Positions 46,966-55,177 of a stretch of DNA of 64,000 nt are shown here, piece by piece. The notes beneath the pieces are model-generated. The model was given only the letters and a program-made list of their open reading frames with translations. It did not search any database and had not been told where the DNA came from. The DNA lies in the IMG/VR virus record IMGVR_UViG_3300025108_000015, positions 62,001-126,000 of that record; one strand, written 5' to 3'. The stretch's first letter is position 1; every line of letters starts with the position of its first letter. The DNA is from a virus. The translations under genes were made by a program, and so were the position numbers.

Positions 46966-47017
46966 CATAAACTTAACATTAAAAGTTTGGAGTTGTGAAC
47001 CTAAATCACTATATTTA
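46962..47017 (+). promoter_or_regulatory. Early promoter with upstream block
   Basis: TTAACATAAACTTAACATTA (same block as 46672), TTG 46987-46989, 20-nt spacer, TATATTTA 47010-47017, leader AGAGTAATAATTGAGAAAT. Confidence 0.75.
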
Positions 47018-47045
47018 CAGAGTAATAATTGAGAAATATAAAAAT

Positions 47046-48311
47046 ATGAAGTCACAAAAATCAGTTTTCGGTAAGATTGTAGAAGTAGACAATCAACTAA
47101 TGTTTCAAGACTCCAATGGAGTTAACTTCCTTATTGAGGAATTAAACGAGAAGGGTTCTTCTCTTTACAAACGTGCCAGAGCGGCCGCCAACAATCCTGC
47201 TAAGTGGGGATGGAAGGTTCGTGTCGTTGGTCGATTGTCCGATGGTGAGTTAGGACACACACGTGTTCCATCATCAAAGGTTGAAGATAACCTTGAGCCT
47301 GTTGGTAACTTCAACAATCCAAATGGTGGGTTGTTATCATTGGAGTATAAACCAAAATCACAATCAACACCAATTTCAGTTGAGATGTCAGATGATGTCC
47401 TCAAGTTTATTCACGAGGAGTCTGAAGGTCTTAAACCTCAGATGTTGTTTATGAATCCTTTGAAGTGGAAACTTCTTATTCGTAACATTATCCGTGGTAA
47501 GAATATTATGATGACTGGTCCAGCCGGTTGTGGTAAGACTATGGCTGCTAAGGCTGCTGCCAATTCAATTGAAGGTTACAACACCTTTGTAATTAACTTG
47601 GGAGCTACCCAAGACCCACGAACCACATTGATTGGGAACACTCAGTTTGAAACCAAGAAAGGTACGGTGTTTAACCCATCACCATTTGTCAAGGCGATAT
47701 CCACTCCAAATACCGTGGTTGTTCTTGATGAGTTGACTCGGGCCCATCCTGAGGCTCACAACATTCTAATGACCGTACTTGACCAAGGTCAACGTTACTT
47801 ACGTCTCGATGAGGCTGCTGACGCTCCTGTTGTTAAGGTCGCCGATGGTGTTTCGTTCATCGCCTCTGCTAACATTGGTAATGAGTACACCGCTACACGT
47901 TCTCTTGACCGGGCAATTCTTGACCGATTCATTCCAATTGAAATGGATACTTTGACTCGTGATGAGGAAACTCAACTACTTCAAATGATGTACCCATCGG
48001 TTGATATTGAGATTCTAAATAATGTTGCTGAGGTGACTTCCATGACTCGTAACGAGTTGATGTCTGAGTCTCCAAAGTTATCTAACGCACTATCTACACG
48101 GACCGCAGTTGAGATTGGGTCTCTACTCTACGATGGGTTCTCACTAAGTGAGGCTGCAGAGTTGGCTGTTTATCCAATGTTCGACCAAAGTGGTGGGGCT
48201 GAATCTGAAAGAGTTTATATGAAACAATATGTTCAGAAGTTCTTAGGTGAGATTCCTCAAGATGATAACTTGTTCAATGTTGAAACCGAAGATATTTCTA
48301 ATCCGTTTTAA
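47046..48311 (+). CDS. MoxR/CobS-like AAA+ ATPase
   Basis: 421 aa from ATG 47046 (an ATG at 46995 sits inside the promoter). Walker A GPAGCGKT at 158-165, Walker B VVVLDE at 224-229, followed by FIASANIGNEYTATRSLDRA as the pre-sensor and Arg-finger region typical of MoxR/CobS. The first 110 residues are an N-terminal domain of unknown type. It should work as a hexamer with the VWA protein encoded just upstream. Its own early promoter suggests action soon after entry. Confidence 0.9.
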   Translation: MKSQKSVFGKIVEVDNQLMFQDSNGVNFLIEELNEKGSSLYKRARAAANNPAKWGWKVRVVGRLSDGELGHTRVPSSKVEDNLEPVGNFNNPNGGLLSLEYKPKSQSTPISVEMSDDVLKFIHEESEGLKPQMLFMNPLKWKLLIRNIIRGKNIMMTGPAGCGKTMAAKAAANSIEGYNTFVINLGATQDPRTTLIGNTQFETKKGTVFNPSPFVKAISTPNTVVVLDELTRAHPEAHNILMTVLDQGQRYLRLDEAADAPVVKVADGVSFIASANIGNEYTATRSLDRAILDRFIPIEMDTLTRDEETQLLQMMYPSVDIEILNNVAEVTSMTRNELMSESPKLSNALSTRTAVEIGSLLYDGFSLSEAAELAVYPMFDQSGGAESERVYMKQYVQKFLGEIPQDDNLFNVETEDISNPF

Positions 48312-48313
48312 TC

Positions 48314-48727
48314 ATGGGATATAATCCGTTCAGATGGTATACTAAAGGAAAGAAAAAGCGTTTACCCATTAACGCTCACTTGTTTGACAAGATTAAGAAT
48401 GGGGACTTCAATTATTCTCACTATTACACGGAAGCGGAGAGTGCTCGTAAAGAGTACTCTTCCATCTTCCAAAAGACAATGGATGAGACCGGCGACTACG
48501 CTATGGCTAGAACGGCTGCTAAGATGAAAAACGTAAAGGCCTTGAAACTTGACGAAGAAGCGTTTAAGGATGAACAAAAGTTATTACGTGATTTGAAGAT
48601 TGAATTAAGAGAGAAGTTTGGATTTTGTTTGTGGGATGAGATGATGAGTAAAAAAGCAATGGACCTTGAGGAGTTGTATAATTACTATTGTCACGAACAA
48701 ATGAGACGAAATGGTTTGGATGTTTAA
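48314..48727 (+). CDS. Hypothetical protein downstream of AAA+ gene
   Basis: 137 aa. MGYNPFRWYTKGKKKRLPIN, then AARTAAKMKNVKALK-type basic helices and a C-terminal YNYYCHEQMRRNG. Starts two bases after the AAA+ stop, so probably a third member of the same unit. No domain recognised. Confidence 0.6.
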   Translation: MGYNPFRWYTKGKKKRLPINAHLFDKIKNGDFNYSHYYTEAESARKEYSSIFQKTMDETGDYAMARTAAKMKNVKALKLDEEAFKDEQKLLRDLKIELREKFGFCLWDEMMSKKAMDLEELYNYYCHEQMRRNGLDV

Positions 48728-48746
48728 TATTTTTTTTGTATATTTG
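48716..48746 (+). promoter_or_regulatory. Host-type promoter, perfect -7 element, leaderless
   Basis: TTG 48716-48718, 20-nt spacer, TATATTTG 48739-48746, then ATG 48752 after five bases. Confidence 0.65.
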
Positions 48747-48751
48747 TATAT

Positions 48752-49078
48752 ATGATTTACGACCCTAATAATGAATTAACCGAAGAAGAGATAACTCAAT
48801 TGAGTGAAGATGCATTCTTCGAGTATTTAGATACCAAAGCAGAGTATCTTAAAACAAAGACACGACCATTGGGTCAGTATCATACTAAGATGTATGCAGC
48901 ATTAAGTAAAGGTGATAAGTTGACAACTAAGGAGTTGAAGAGAGCAAAAGAAATTGGTCAGTTAGGTGACAATGAAGTTAACGAAAAGATTGCTGAGGCC
49001 GCTTCTAAATTGGGTGGCGACCCTAAGTATAACAACGTTGATAACGTAAAGACTAATAGGTCAGAGTGGTTTGATTAG
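48752..49078 (+). CDS. Hypothetical protein
   Basis: 108 aa, acidic start (MIYDPNNELTEEEITQLSED) and Lys-rich middle (GDKLTTKELKRAKEIGQLGD). Helical. Predicted leaderless expression. Unknown. Confidence 0.55.
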   Translation: MIYDPNNELTEEEITQLSEDAFFEYLDTKAEYLKTKTRPLGQYHTKMYAALSKGDKLTTKELKRAKEIGQLGDNEVNEKIAEAASKLGGDPKYNNVDNVKTNRSEWFD

Positions 49079-49079
49079 T

Positions 49080-49253
49080 ATGGGATTTAATAAAAAAACA
49101 TTACCAAGTAAGGAAAAACTTCAGAGTATGGTTTATGACTATGGAACTGAAGAGGTTGTACTTAGATATAAAAACGCAGATATGTTAATGGGTAATTCCG
49201 ATGCTATGGCGTATTTACAAACTATAATAAGAGAGTATGAATTGGGAAGATAA
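49080..49253 (+). CDS. Small hypothetical protein
   Basis: 57 aa from ATG 49080 overlapping no upstream codon; a TTG at 49071 in frame is less likely. KKTLPSKEKLQSMVYDYGTE then helices. It overlaps the next gene by 17 nt. Confidence 0.5.
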   Translation: MGFNKKTLPSKEKLQSMVYDYGTEEVVLRYKNADMLMGNSDAMAYLQTIIREYELGR

Positions 49254-49866
49254 AGACGAGTTCGAAGATATGTTTTCCGAAGTTAGAAAGCAACTATATA
49301 AAGATGATTTTTTTCATTTAATGAATATTGAACACATTGAGAAGTTCCTTGAGTATTTAAGAGATGACTTGTCCAATTCCAATGACGATGACTTATTGTC
49401 CGATGTTCTTATGAAAACTTTTAGGACATATGAAATGTGGGAGACTGATAACGCATTATCTGAATTATCAGACAAGGGGTTGGTACGGATGGTATTACGT
49501 GCGGATGGTAAGTTGGCTTACGAAGCAACTGACGATGGTGTAGAACTCAATGACTATATTCAATCTATGGCAAGTCATATGGATTATAGAGAAGATAATC
49601 AAACAGACTATATTATGGATTTAAAATATTCACCTGAAATATTTAGAGTAACTGGTGCTGATGATGCATTAAAATTTGTTGACCATGGAGATAACTTTGA
49701 GTTCATTGTTATCCCCGCTGGAAGACAACACGATGGTGAAGAGTTCGTTGAATTCTATCATACAATTTTCACTCATTATAATGATCCTGGCCCTAATGGT
49801 CAGTATGAGTTAGTAGACGAGGTTCAGCTCTACGATATGTTAAACAATAATTATAATCAATATTAA
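49237..49866 (+). CDS. Acidic hypothetical protein
   Basis: 209 aa. The region 75-110 (SELSDKGLVRMVLRADGKLA) looks like a winged-helix turn, the remainder is acidic with FEFIVIPAGRQHDGEEF near the end. Unknown; possibly a regulator. Confidence 0.5.
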   Translation: MNWEDKDEFEDMFSEVRKQLYKDDFFHLMNIEHIEKFLEYLRDDLSNSNDDDLLSDVLMKTFRTYEMWETDNALSELSDKGLVRMVLRADGKLAYEATDDGVELNDYIQSMASHMDYREDNQTDYIMDLKYSPEIFRVTGADDALKFVDHGDNFEFIVIPAGRQHDGEEFVEFYHTIFTHYNDPGPNGQYELVDEVQLYDMLNNNYNQY

Positions 49867-49879
49867 ATAAAAGTAAATT

Positions 49880-50080
49880 ATGAGTTATTACATTGCAAAA
49901 GTAAAGGTTCATCATGAAGATGACAAAGGAAGAGTTAAAAAAGTAACTGAACAATATTTAGTTCAAGCCATATCTGTAACGGATGCTGAAACTAAGGTTG
50001 TTGCTGAATTCGAAGGAAGTAATTTAGAGTTCGAGGTAACTGCTGTCGTTGACACTAAAATTATCAGTGTTATACAATGA
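49880..50080 (+). CDS. DUF4494-like protein
   Basis: 66 aa. YYIAKVKVHHEDDKGRVKKV then EQYLVQAISVTDAETKVVAE follow the DUF4494 pattern, a small Bacteroidota-restricted family of unknown function. AAATTATG start context. Confidence 0.7.
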   Translation: MSYYIAKVKVHHEDDKGRVKKVTEQYLVQAISVTDAETKVVAEFEGSNLEFEVTAVVDTKIISVIQ

Positions 50081-50289
50081 TATACTCAGTAGGTGATAAT
50101 GTAGTAGTAAACGTGAACGGCACTAACCGAGTTGGTGCCGTCACGATTGCTAAAAAGCTTAAAAAGGGGTGGGTCTATTCAGTACATTTGGAAAATGGAA
50201 AGACGCTTGAATCATGTTCGGTTAACAAAGAGTTGACAACGTATCACATAAGTCGTACACTTACAAAGATATTTAATAATGGTAATTGA
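50077..50289 (+). CDS. Small beta-rich protein
   Basis: 70 aa, overlapping the previous gene as ATGA. VGDNVVVNVNGTNRVGAVTI, LKKGWVYSVHLENGKTLESC resembles a small SH3/KOW-like barrel. Unknown. Confidence 0.5.
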   Translation: MIYSVGDNVVVNVNGTNRVGAVTIAKKLKKGWVYSVHLENGKTLESCSVNKELTTYHISRTLTKIFNNGN

Positions 50290-50575
50290 TGTTAAGAAAT
50301 TTAAATCTTTAAAACGTAAGGTCTTAAAGAAGTACCCATCCGCTAAAACTGAAATGACCACTGATGGTCGTTTTACAATATCAAATGGAAATGGTGGTTC
50401 TATTGGTTTAGAGTTTATGATACCACCACAAGACAGTGTTAGTATGGCGTGGTTTTGGGCAGCAGAGTGTGTTAGGTATAAGCAAAATATTAATAGAACA
50501 CACCCCATACGAAGTGCTATGAGTTTTAACGAGAAAAAGTTTAATAGAGTTTCTCGTAGAAATCGCAGAAAGTGA
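50279..50575 (+). CDS. Basic hypothetical protein
   Basis: 98 aa, basic at both ends (FKSLKRKVLKKYPSAKTEMT; KKFNRVSRRNRRK). A central MAWFWAAECVRYKQNINRTH. Possibly nucleic-acid binding. Confidence 0.5.
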   Translation: MVIDVKKFKSLKRKVLKKYPSAKTEMTTDGRFTISNGNGGSIGLEFMIPPQDSVSMAWFWAAECVRYKQNINRTHPIRSAMSFNEKKFNRVSRRNRRK

Positions 50576-50596
50576 TTTTATTAAAGTTGTGAAAAC

Positions 50597-50604
50597 TATT
50601 TATA
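50597..50604 (+). promoter_or_regulatory. TATTTATA late-type motif
   Basis: AACTATTTATAGTAAATAAA, 23 nt before ATG 50627. Confidence 0.4.
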
Positions 50605-50626
50605 GTAAATAAACAATTTCTATATA

Positions 50627-50926
50627 ATGAAAAAGCACAACAATAAACAACGTGGGTTTGTAAACCAATCTTATGGAGTTACAGAAAGTGAGGTCGTTCG
50701 ACAGGCCAAAGCTTATGGTAAAAATTATAGTTCAATAGACTTCGCTTTTAATCCTGATTTAACAAAGGAAGATTTTCCTATAAAAAATCGTATGGAGCTT
50801 GGGTCGTTAATAGTGGGTAACCATGAAATTGAATTAACAAAGTCGGAAGCAACGAAGATTATTCAAACATTGGAAACTGCTATATCTTCGACTCAACAAC
50901 GATATCGGTTAGGTATTTTAAACTAA
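50627..50926 (+). CDS. Hypothetical protein
   Basis: 99 aa. KKHNNKQRGFVNQSYGVTES then VGNHEIELTKSEATKIIQTL. Basic N-terminal, helical C-terminal. Unknown. Confidence 0.55.
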   Translation: MKKHNNKQRGFVNQSYGVTESEVVRQAKAYGKNYSSIDFAFNPDLTKEDFPIKNRMELGSLIVGNHEIELTKSEATKIIQTLETAISSTQQRYRLGILN

Positions 50927-50935
50927 AATTTAAAA

Positions 50936-51304
50936 GTGGGTGATGATGTAATTTCAAGGATACTAACTTCAACGTTGGATACCACTGACCATGGAGATGT
51001 TTCTGAATTAGCATTATTTTTAGATGATGGGGTCTCTACAATCTTAACGGAACGTAAAGACCCTTACTTCACCATAGCTAAGCAAAAGATAAAACAACTC
51101 ATTACCTTTGCGGACGAATCCCCCTCAGTAGATTACACTAACAAAATGATTAAGAGTCTACTTAGATTGGAGTCTTACATAGCGGACCAAACAATGGATT
51201 TGGTATTTGTTGAAATTTGTTTAGAGTGTGCTAGGGATAAAAATATAATAACACGAGAGGCTTTAATTTTATTAAATGAGATACATAACTCAATTAATAG
51301 ATAG
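50936..51304 (+). CDS. Hypothetical helical protein
   Basis: 122 aa from a GTG start. ALFLDDGVSTILTERKDPYF then helical repeats such as KMIKSLLRLESYIADQTMDL. Nothing recognised. Confidence 0.5.
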   Translation: MGDDVISRILTSTLDTTDHGDVSELALFLDDGVSTILTERKDPYFTIAKQKIKQLITFADESPSVDYTNKMIKSLLRLESYIADQTMDLVFVEICLECARDKNIITREALILLNEIHNSINR

Positions 51305-51336
51305 TTATAGTAAACGGAAGGGATATTGGTGTTATT

Positions 51337-51696
51337 ATGGAAAATTATTTTGGAGAATGGCATTGGGATGAATCTGAATATAACTTCTTTATGTCACTTG
51401 GGGTTGTAGCCAAATTAGAATACGTATACGATTACTTTAATATATCGGATGACGTTCTTTTTGAGTTTGAGGTTGACGATGAATTTGACATTGACGATGA
51501 ACATACATCAGCTACGTCTATTGATGTAGTTATTACTGATACACATTTTCTTTTAACGTGTAATGACTATGATATAGCTATGAAAACAATAAGCACGTTT
51601 CAAATGGATGGTTATATATTGACGTTTGATAAGAAAAAAGGTGACACTTATTTCTATAAATGTATAGGAATGTCACAACCACTATCGGTAAACTGA
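51337..51696 (+). CDS. Acidic hypothetical protein
   Basis: 119 aa. Long acidic run FEFEVDDEFDIDDEHTSATS in the middle, aromatic C terminus. Unknown. Confidence 0.5.
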   Translation: MENYFGEWHWDESEYNFFMSLGVVAKLEYVYDYFNISDDVLFEFEVDDEFDIDDEHTSATSIDVVITDTHFLLTCNDYDIAMKTISTFQMDGYILTFDKKKGDTYFYKCIGMSQPLSVN

Positions 51697-51776
51697 CATC
51701 GTGTCATGAAATAATCAATTGGTCTACATATTGTTCTATTGTTAATGTATTAATAAATTAATAAAAGGAATATAAT

Positions 51777-52121
51777 ATGACGTTTAATAGACTAAACACA
51801 ATGGTCTCCGACTTTATGTTGGGGGAGTGGGGGAATGAAGCAGGCCTTAATTCAAATACTGCTTTTTTAAAAGATGATGTACTAACTATGGAATTCGCAG
51901 TGCCTGGATTGTCCAATGAAGACATCGATGTTATTGTTGCTGACCGAATGATTGAAATCAAAGCTGAAAAGGAACATCGTAAATTGGAAAAGAGATACAA
52001 GATACATGATGCGTTTGATATAAATAAAACATCTGCTGTTGCTAAGGATGGGTTACTTATTGTATCAATACCTAAGTATGAGGACCGTAAGGCTAAATCG
52101 ATAAAAGTAAAAGTTAAATAG
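51777..52121 (+). CDS. Hsp20 small heat-shock protein
   Basis: 114 aa. The alpha-crystallin domain is clear: LTMEFAVPGLSNEDIDVIVA, MIEIKAEKEHRK, AFDINKTSAVAKDGLLIVSI. The C-terminal I-x-I/V tail is reduced to IKVKVK. It holds unfolded proteins for refolding by the chaperones encoded elsewhere in this window. AAAGGAATATA upstream may serve as start signal. Confidence 0.9.
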   Translation: MTFNRLNTMVSDFMLGEWGNEAGLNSNTAFLKDDVLTMEFAVPGLSNEDIDVIVADRMIEIKAEKEHRKLEKRYKIHDAFDINKTSAVAKDGLLIVSIPKYEDRKAKSIKVKVK

Positions 52122-52318
52122 TGTATAGATTCTTCAGGTCGCAAAAAGTTACGTTTAATGATAAGTTGTTCATCGTGGTTAAAAAAATTAAAATTGACCG
52201 AAATCCGATAATTGATGTATGGAAGGAACACCTTAACGCTGATACTGTTTTAAAAAGAGATGGATACTATTGGTTTTGTGAGGAAATTCCTTCAATTGAC
52301 TTTGAAGAATTAACATAA
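52121..52318 (+). CDS. Small basic protein
   Basis: 65 aa, starting one base before the Hsp20 stop ends (TAGTG). MYRFFRSQKVTFNDKLFIVV and basic mid-part, WFCEEIPSIDFEELT end. Unknown. Confidence 0.5.
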   Translation: MYRFFRSQKVTFNDKLFIVVKKIKIDRNPIIDVWKEHLNADTVLKRDGYYWFCEEIPSIDFEELT

Positions 52319-52365
52319 ATTTAACATAGGGGGCTTGTATAGTCCCCTTTTTTTTTGTACATTTA
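52310..52365 (+). promoter_or_regulatory. Early-type promoter overlapping a terminator
   Basis: TTAACATAAATTTAACATAG, TTG 52335-52337 (in the terminator stem-loop), 20-nt spacer, TACATTTA 52358-52365, leader CATAGTAAATAAGAAACAT. Confidence 0.7.
52328..52356 (+). terminator. Intrinsic terminator fused to a promoter
   Basis: AGGGGGCT/AGTCCCCT (8 bp, one G-U) with 5-nt loop TGTAT, followed by a run of nine T. The stem-loop contains the -33 TTG of the next promoter. Confidence 0.8.
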
Positions 52366-52384
52366 CATAGTAAATAAGAAACAT

Positions 52385-53314
52385 ATGACAAACCTCGGAT
52401 ATTGCTGTATCAACATGACCCTTCGTAAGGACAAGATTACTACCAATCGTAGTATGATTAAAAAAACATTCCTTAAAGAAGGTATCAGTAGGTCATCAGA
52501 CCTTGCATTACAAAATGCTAAAGACCTTGTAGAGATTATCAAATGGAACGAACGTAATGGTTTCAAACTATTCCGTATGTCGTCTGACTTAGTTCCATGG
52601 GCTAGTGAGTTCAAGTTATCAGATATGCCAGACTATACTAAGTTTAGTAATGTACTCAAGGGTGCAGGTACTTTAGCTAAGTCGTATGGTCAACGTATCA
52701 CTTCACATCCTGGCCCATTCAATGTATTGGTGTCACCTAATGATAGAGTTGTAGATAACACGATTAGAGACCTTTCAATACACGGAGAACACTTTGACCT
52801 TATGGGGTTAGAGAGAAGTCATCAGAACCCTATTAACATCCATTGTAATGGTGTCTATGGTGATAAGATGTCTGCTATGAATCGTTTCATCACAAACTTC
52901 AAGAGATTGCCTGAGTCAGTCCAATCACGATTGGTTGTTGAGAACGATGACAAAGCAAGTATGTACTCAGTCAAAGACCTTATGTACCTACACGAACATA
53001 TTGGTATTCCGATTACGTTTGACTATCACCACCACAAATTCAATACCGGTGGGTTGTCTGAACAAGAAGCACTTGAGTTGGCTATGTCAACGTGGGGTGA
53101 CTACAAACCCTTAGTCCATTACTCTGAATCACGTCTATTGGAACAAGAAGGTGTAAAAGCACAAGCACATTCTGATTTTATCTATTCTGAAATCAATACA
53201 TATGGTCATTCTTTAGACATTGAGGTCGAGGCTAAGATGAAGGAGTTGACTGTGTTAGATTATCTTTCCAATTTTGGTACACATCCAAAAGGGCATAGTA
53301 TGGGGAAAGCTTGA
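52385..53314 (+). CDS. uvsE: UV damage endonuclease UvdE/UvsE
   Basis: 309 aa from ATG 52385 (the frame extends upstream into the promoter). LGYCCINMTLRKDKITTNRS is the UvdE signature opening, then GFKLFRMSSDLVPWASEF and SHPGPFNVLV, VVENDDKASMYSVKDL and ITFDYHHHKFN supply the metal-binding His/Glu/Asp residues of the TIM barrel. It nicks 5' of UV photoproducts, useful for a marine phage exposed to sunlight. Confidence 0.92.
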   Translation: MTNLGYCCINMTLRKDKITTNRSMIKKTFLKEGISRSSDLALQNAKDLVEIIKWNERNGFKLFRMSSDLVPWASEFKLSDMPDYTKFSNVLKGAGTLAKSYGQRITSHPGPFNVLVSPNDRVVDNTIRDLSIHGEHFDLMGLERSHQNPINIHCNGVYGDKMSAMNRFITNFKRLPESVQSRLVVENDDKASMYSVKDLMYLHEHIGIPITFDYHHHKFNTGGLSEQEALELAMSTWGDYKPLVHYSESRLLEQEGVKAQAHSDFIYSEINTYGHSLDIEVEAKMKELTVLDYLSNFGTHPKGHSMGKA

Positions 53315-53338
53315 TTTAATTAATTTATTAATTATTTT

Positions 53339-53360
53339 CCTGATATTTATACCTATCAGG
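53339..53360. repeat. Perfect 7-bp inverted repeat
   Basis: CCTGATA-TTTATACC-TATCAGG; no T-run follows. The stem overlaps TATTTATA (53344-53351). Could be a weak terminator or an operator. Confidence 0.5.
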
Positions 53361-53451
53361 TGGTTAACTTGGCTTGAGCTGCTTAGCGAAAACGTAGTTT
53401 AATAATAAGTACAACTCCTGAAGTTAGTAAAACCAATTTGTGGAAAAATAA

Positions 53452-54483
53452 ATGAAAAAACTTTTTAATAGGAAGAATATGTTCATACTTCTAATGACTA
53501 TCAGTACATTAGGGTTAGCTATTTCAGCTGCATATTATTCAGTATTTGGATTGAGTTCACTGTTTGCTGGTGCTAGAACTGAGGTAATAATAATGGCGGG
53601 TTCATTAGAGTTTTCTAAACTTATAATAGCATCATACTTACATAACAATTGGAAGACTGCTGGTTGGATGAAGTGGTATCTTACCTTAGCAGTTGGTGTA
53701 TTAATGGTAATCACCTCAGCAGGTATCTATGGATTCTTAACATCAGCATATCAAAAGACTGCTGACCAATTAGGTGTATTGGATAAGCAAGTTCAAGTAA
53801 TTGATTTAAAGAAGGGAAGATTCCAAGAACAATTGGATTACTTTAATATAGAAAAGAATCAGTTATCGGAATCAATTACGGAACTACGTAATGGGCTATC
53901 TAATAATGTAGTACAATATCGTGATAAAGAAACTGGTCAGATTATAACAACAACGTCATCATCTCAACGTAGAGCTTTGGAACGTCAATTAGCATCAGCA
54001 GTTGAATCACGTGATGGTATATCTATAAAAATTGAGGTATTGACCGATTCAATTACATCACTTGATTTAAAAGTATTGGATTTGGAATCTAATAATGAAG
54101 TAGCTGCCGAAGTCGGACCATTGAGATATATGTCCGCAATAACCGGCCGACCTATGAATGTGATTGTGAATTGGTTTACATTACTTATAGTATTTGTATT
54201 TGACCCACTTGCTATTTCAATGGTAATAGCATTAAACAAGTTAACATCTAAACCTACTGATGTAAAACTACCAATCTCTGAAGAGGAAGAGTCAGACGAA
54301 GTTATCGATGATGTTATTGTGCCAGAACTTACCAAAGTACCAGTTGTACCAAAGACTGAACCAATTGAAAAGGAAGATGTAACATTTATCCCAACGGATG
54401 ATGATGCTAGAAAATTATATGGTGAGAATCGTAAATCCAATTCAAAGACTAAACATATATACAAAAACGCATCTACTAAATAA
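53452..54483 (+). CDS. Membrane protein with periplasmic coiled coil
   Basis: 343 aa. Hydrophobic segments near residues 10-30, 40-58 and 75-98 and one near 235-260 (VNWFTLLIVFVFDPLAISMV) flank a 120-residue coiled coil (IDLKKGRFQEQLDYFNIEKN). The C-terminal 85 residues are acidic then basic. I recall proteins of similar architecture in other large phages, but have no name for them. Possibly an envelope-remodelling or injection factor. Confidence 0.65.
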   Translation: MKKLFNRKNMFILLMTISTLGLAISAAYYSVFGLSSLFAGARTEVIIMAGSLEFSKLIIASYLHNNWKTAGWMKWYLTLAVGVLMVITSAGIYGFLTSAYQKTADQLGVLDKQVQVIDLKKGRFQEQLDYFNIEKNQLSESITELRNGLSNNVVQYRDKETGQIITTTSSSQRRALERQLASAVESRDGISIKIEVLTDSITSLDLKVLDLESNNEVAAEVGPLRYMSAITGRPMNVIVNWFTLLIVFVFDPLAISMVIALNKLTSKPTDVKLPISEEEESDEVIDDVIVPELTKVPVVPKTEPIEKEDVTFIPTDDDARKLYGENRKSNSKTKHIYKNASTK

Positions 54484-54485
54484 AT

Positions 54486-54516
54486 TTGTGTATGTCAATA
54501 TTTTTTTGTATATTGT
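54486..54516 (+). promoter_or_regulatory. Host-type promoter for clpP
   Basis: TTG 54486-54488, 20-nt spacer, TATATTGT 54509-54516. Leader of about 20 nt. Confidence 0.6.
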
Positions 54517-54541
54517 ATATAAATAAACAAGTTATAAACTA

Positions 54542-55171
54542 ATGGATGAACTATACAACACAACACCAACCTCTGCTGGAGTTAATTTAAGTTATCATGA
54601 TACGGATAACTCTAAAGATGGCCATAAAAGTTTTTATCGTGAATTCGATTATGGTATAGACACCACGGACAATGTTATCTTAATACAAGATGAAATATCA
54701 AGTGGGTTAACATTTGACATTGTATCTAAGGTCAGATTACTTCTGAAGATAAATGGTGATATCAATACTATTAATATATTACTCAACTCTCCTGGTGGGG
54801 ATGTAATCGAAACTTTAGCTTTGATAGATTACATGAAGTCTCAAGAAGCTCAAGGTATTAAGTTTAATATCATCGTAAGAGGGTCAGCTATGTCAGCAGC
54901 AGCACTTCTACTTACTTGTGGTACTGGTCTACGGGCTGCATCTAAACACTCTAAGATTATGGTACATCAATTATCAACAGTCGCAGTAGGTAAGTTGAGT
55001 GATGTTAAATCAAACGCACGATTCTCTGAAGAGTTAGAGAATGATTGTAATCAACTTATGGCTGAAAATTCTAAAATGGACAAAGAGTATTGGGAAGGTA
55101 TATCTTCTTCAGACTACTTTATGTCAGCAGAAAAAGCACTTGAGTGTGGTATCATCGATAAAATAATTTAA
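54542..55171 (+). CDS. clpP: ClpP-like serine protease
   Basis: 209 aa. Catalytic Ser118 in RGSAMSAAALLLTCG, His142 in IMVHQL and Asp in SSSDYFMSAEKALECGIIDK complete the ClpP triad; LLNSPGGDVIETL is the conserved oxyanion strand. The N-terminal 30 residues are extra. It could form a barrel alone, with host subunits, or serve in capsid maturation, as ClpP-fold proteases do in some phages. The phage ClpS at 15500 argues for a Clp role. Confidence 0.88.
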   Translation: MDELYNTTPTSAGVNLSYHDTDNSKDGHKSFYREFDYGIDTTDNVILIQDEISSGLTFDIVSKVRLLLKINGDINTINILLNSPGGDVIETLALIDYMKSQEAQGIKFNIIVRGSAMSAAALLLTCGTGLRAASKHSKIMVHQLSTVAVGKLSDVKSNARFSEELENDCNQLMAENSKMDKEYWEGISSSDYFMSAEKALECGIIDKII

Positions 55172-55177
55172 AATAAT

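Noticed and set aside
46995-47045. Longer start for the AAA+ ATPase
   Set aside because: The ATG sits between the promoter TTG and -7 element, so it would not be transcribed from that promoter.
52355-52384. Longer start for uvsE
   Set aside because: The extension lies in the terminator/promoter; ATG 52385 directly precedes the conserved LGYCCINMTL.
53362-53451. Possible tmRNA-like or other RNA upstream of the membrane coiled-coil gene
   Set aside because: I could not find a consistent fold or tag reading frame.
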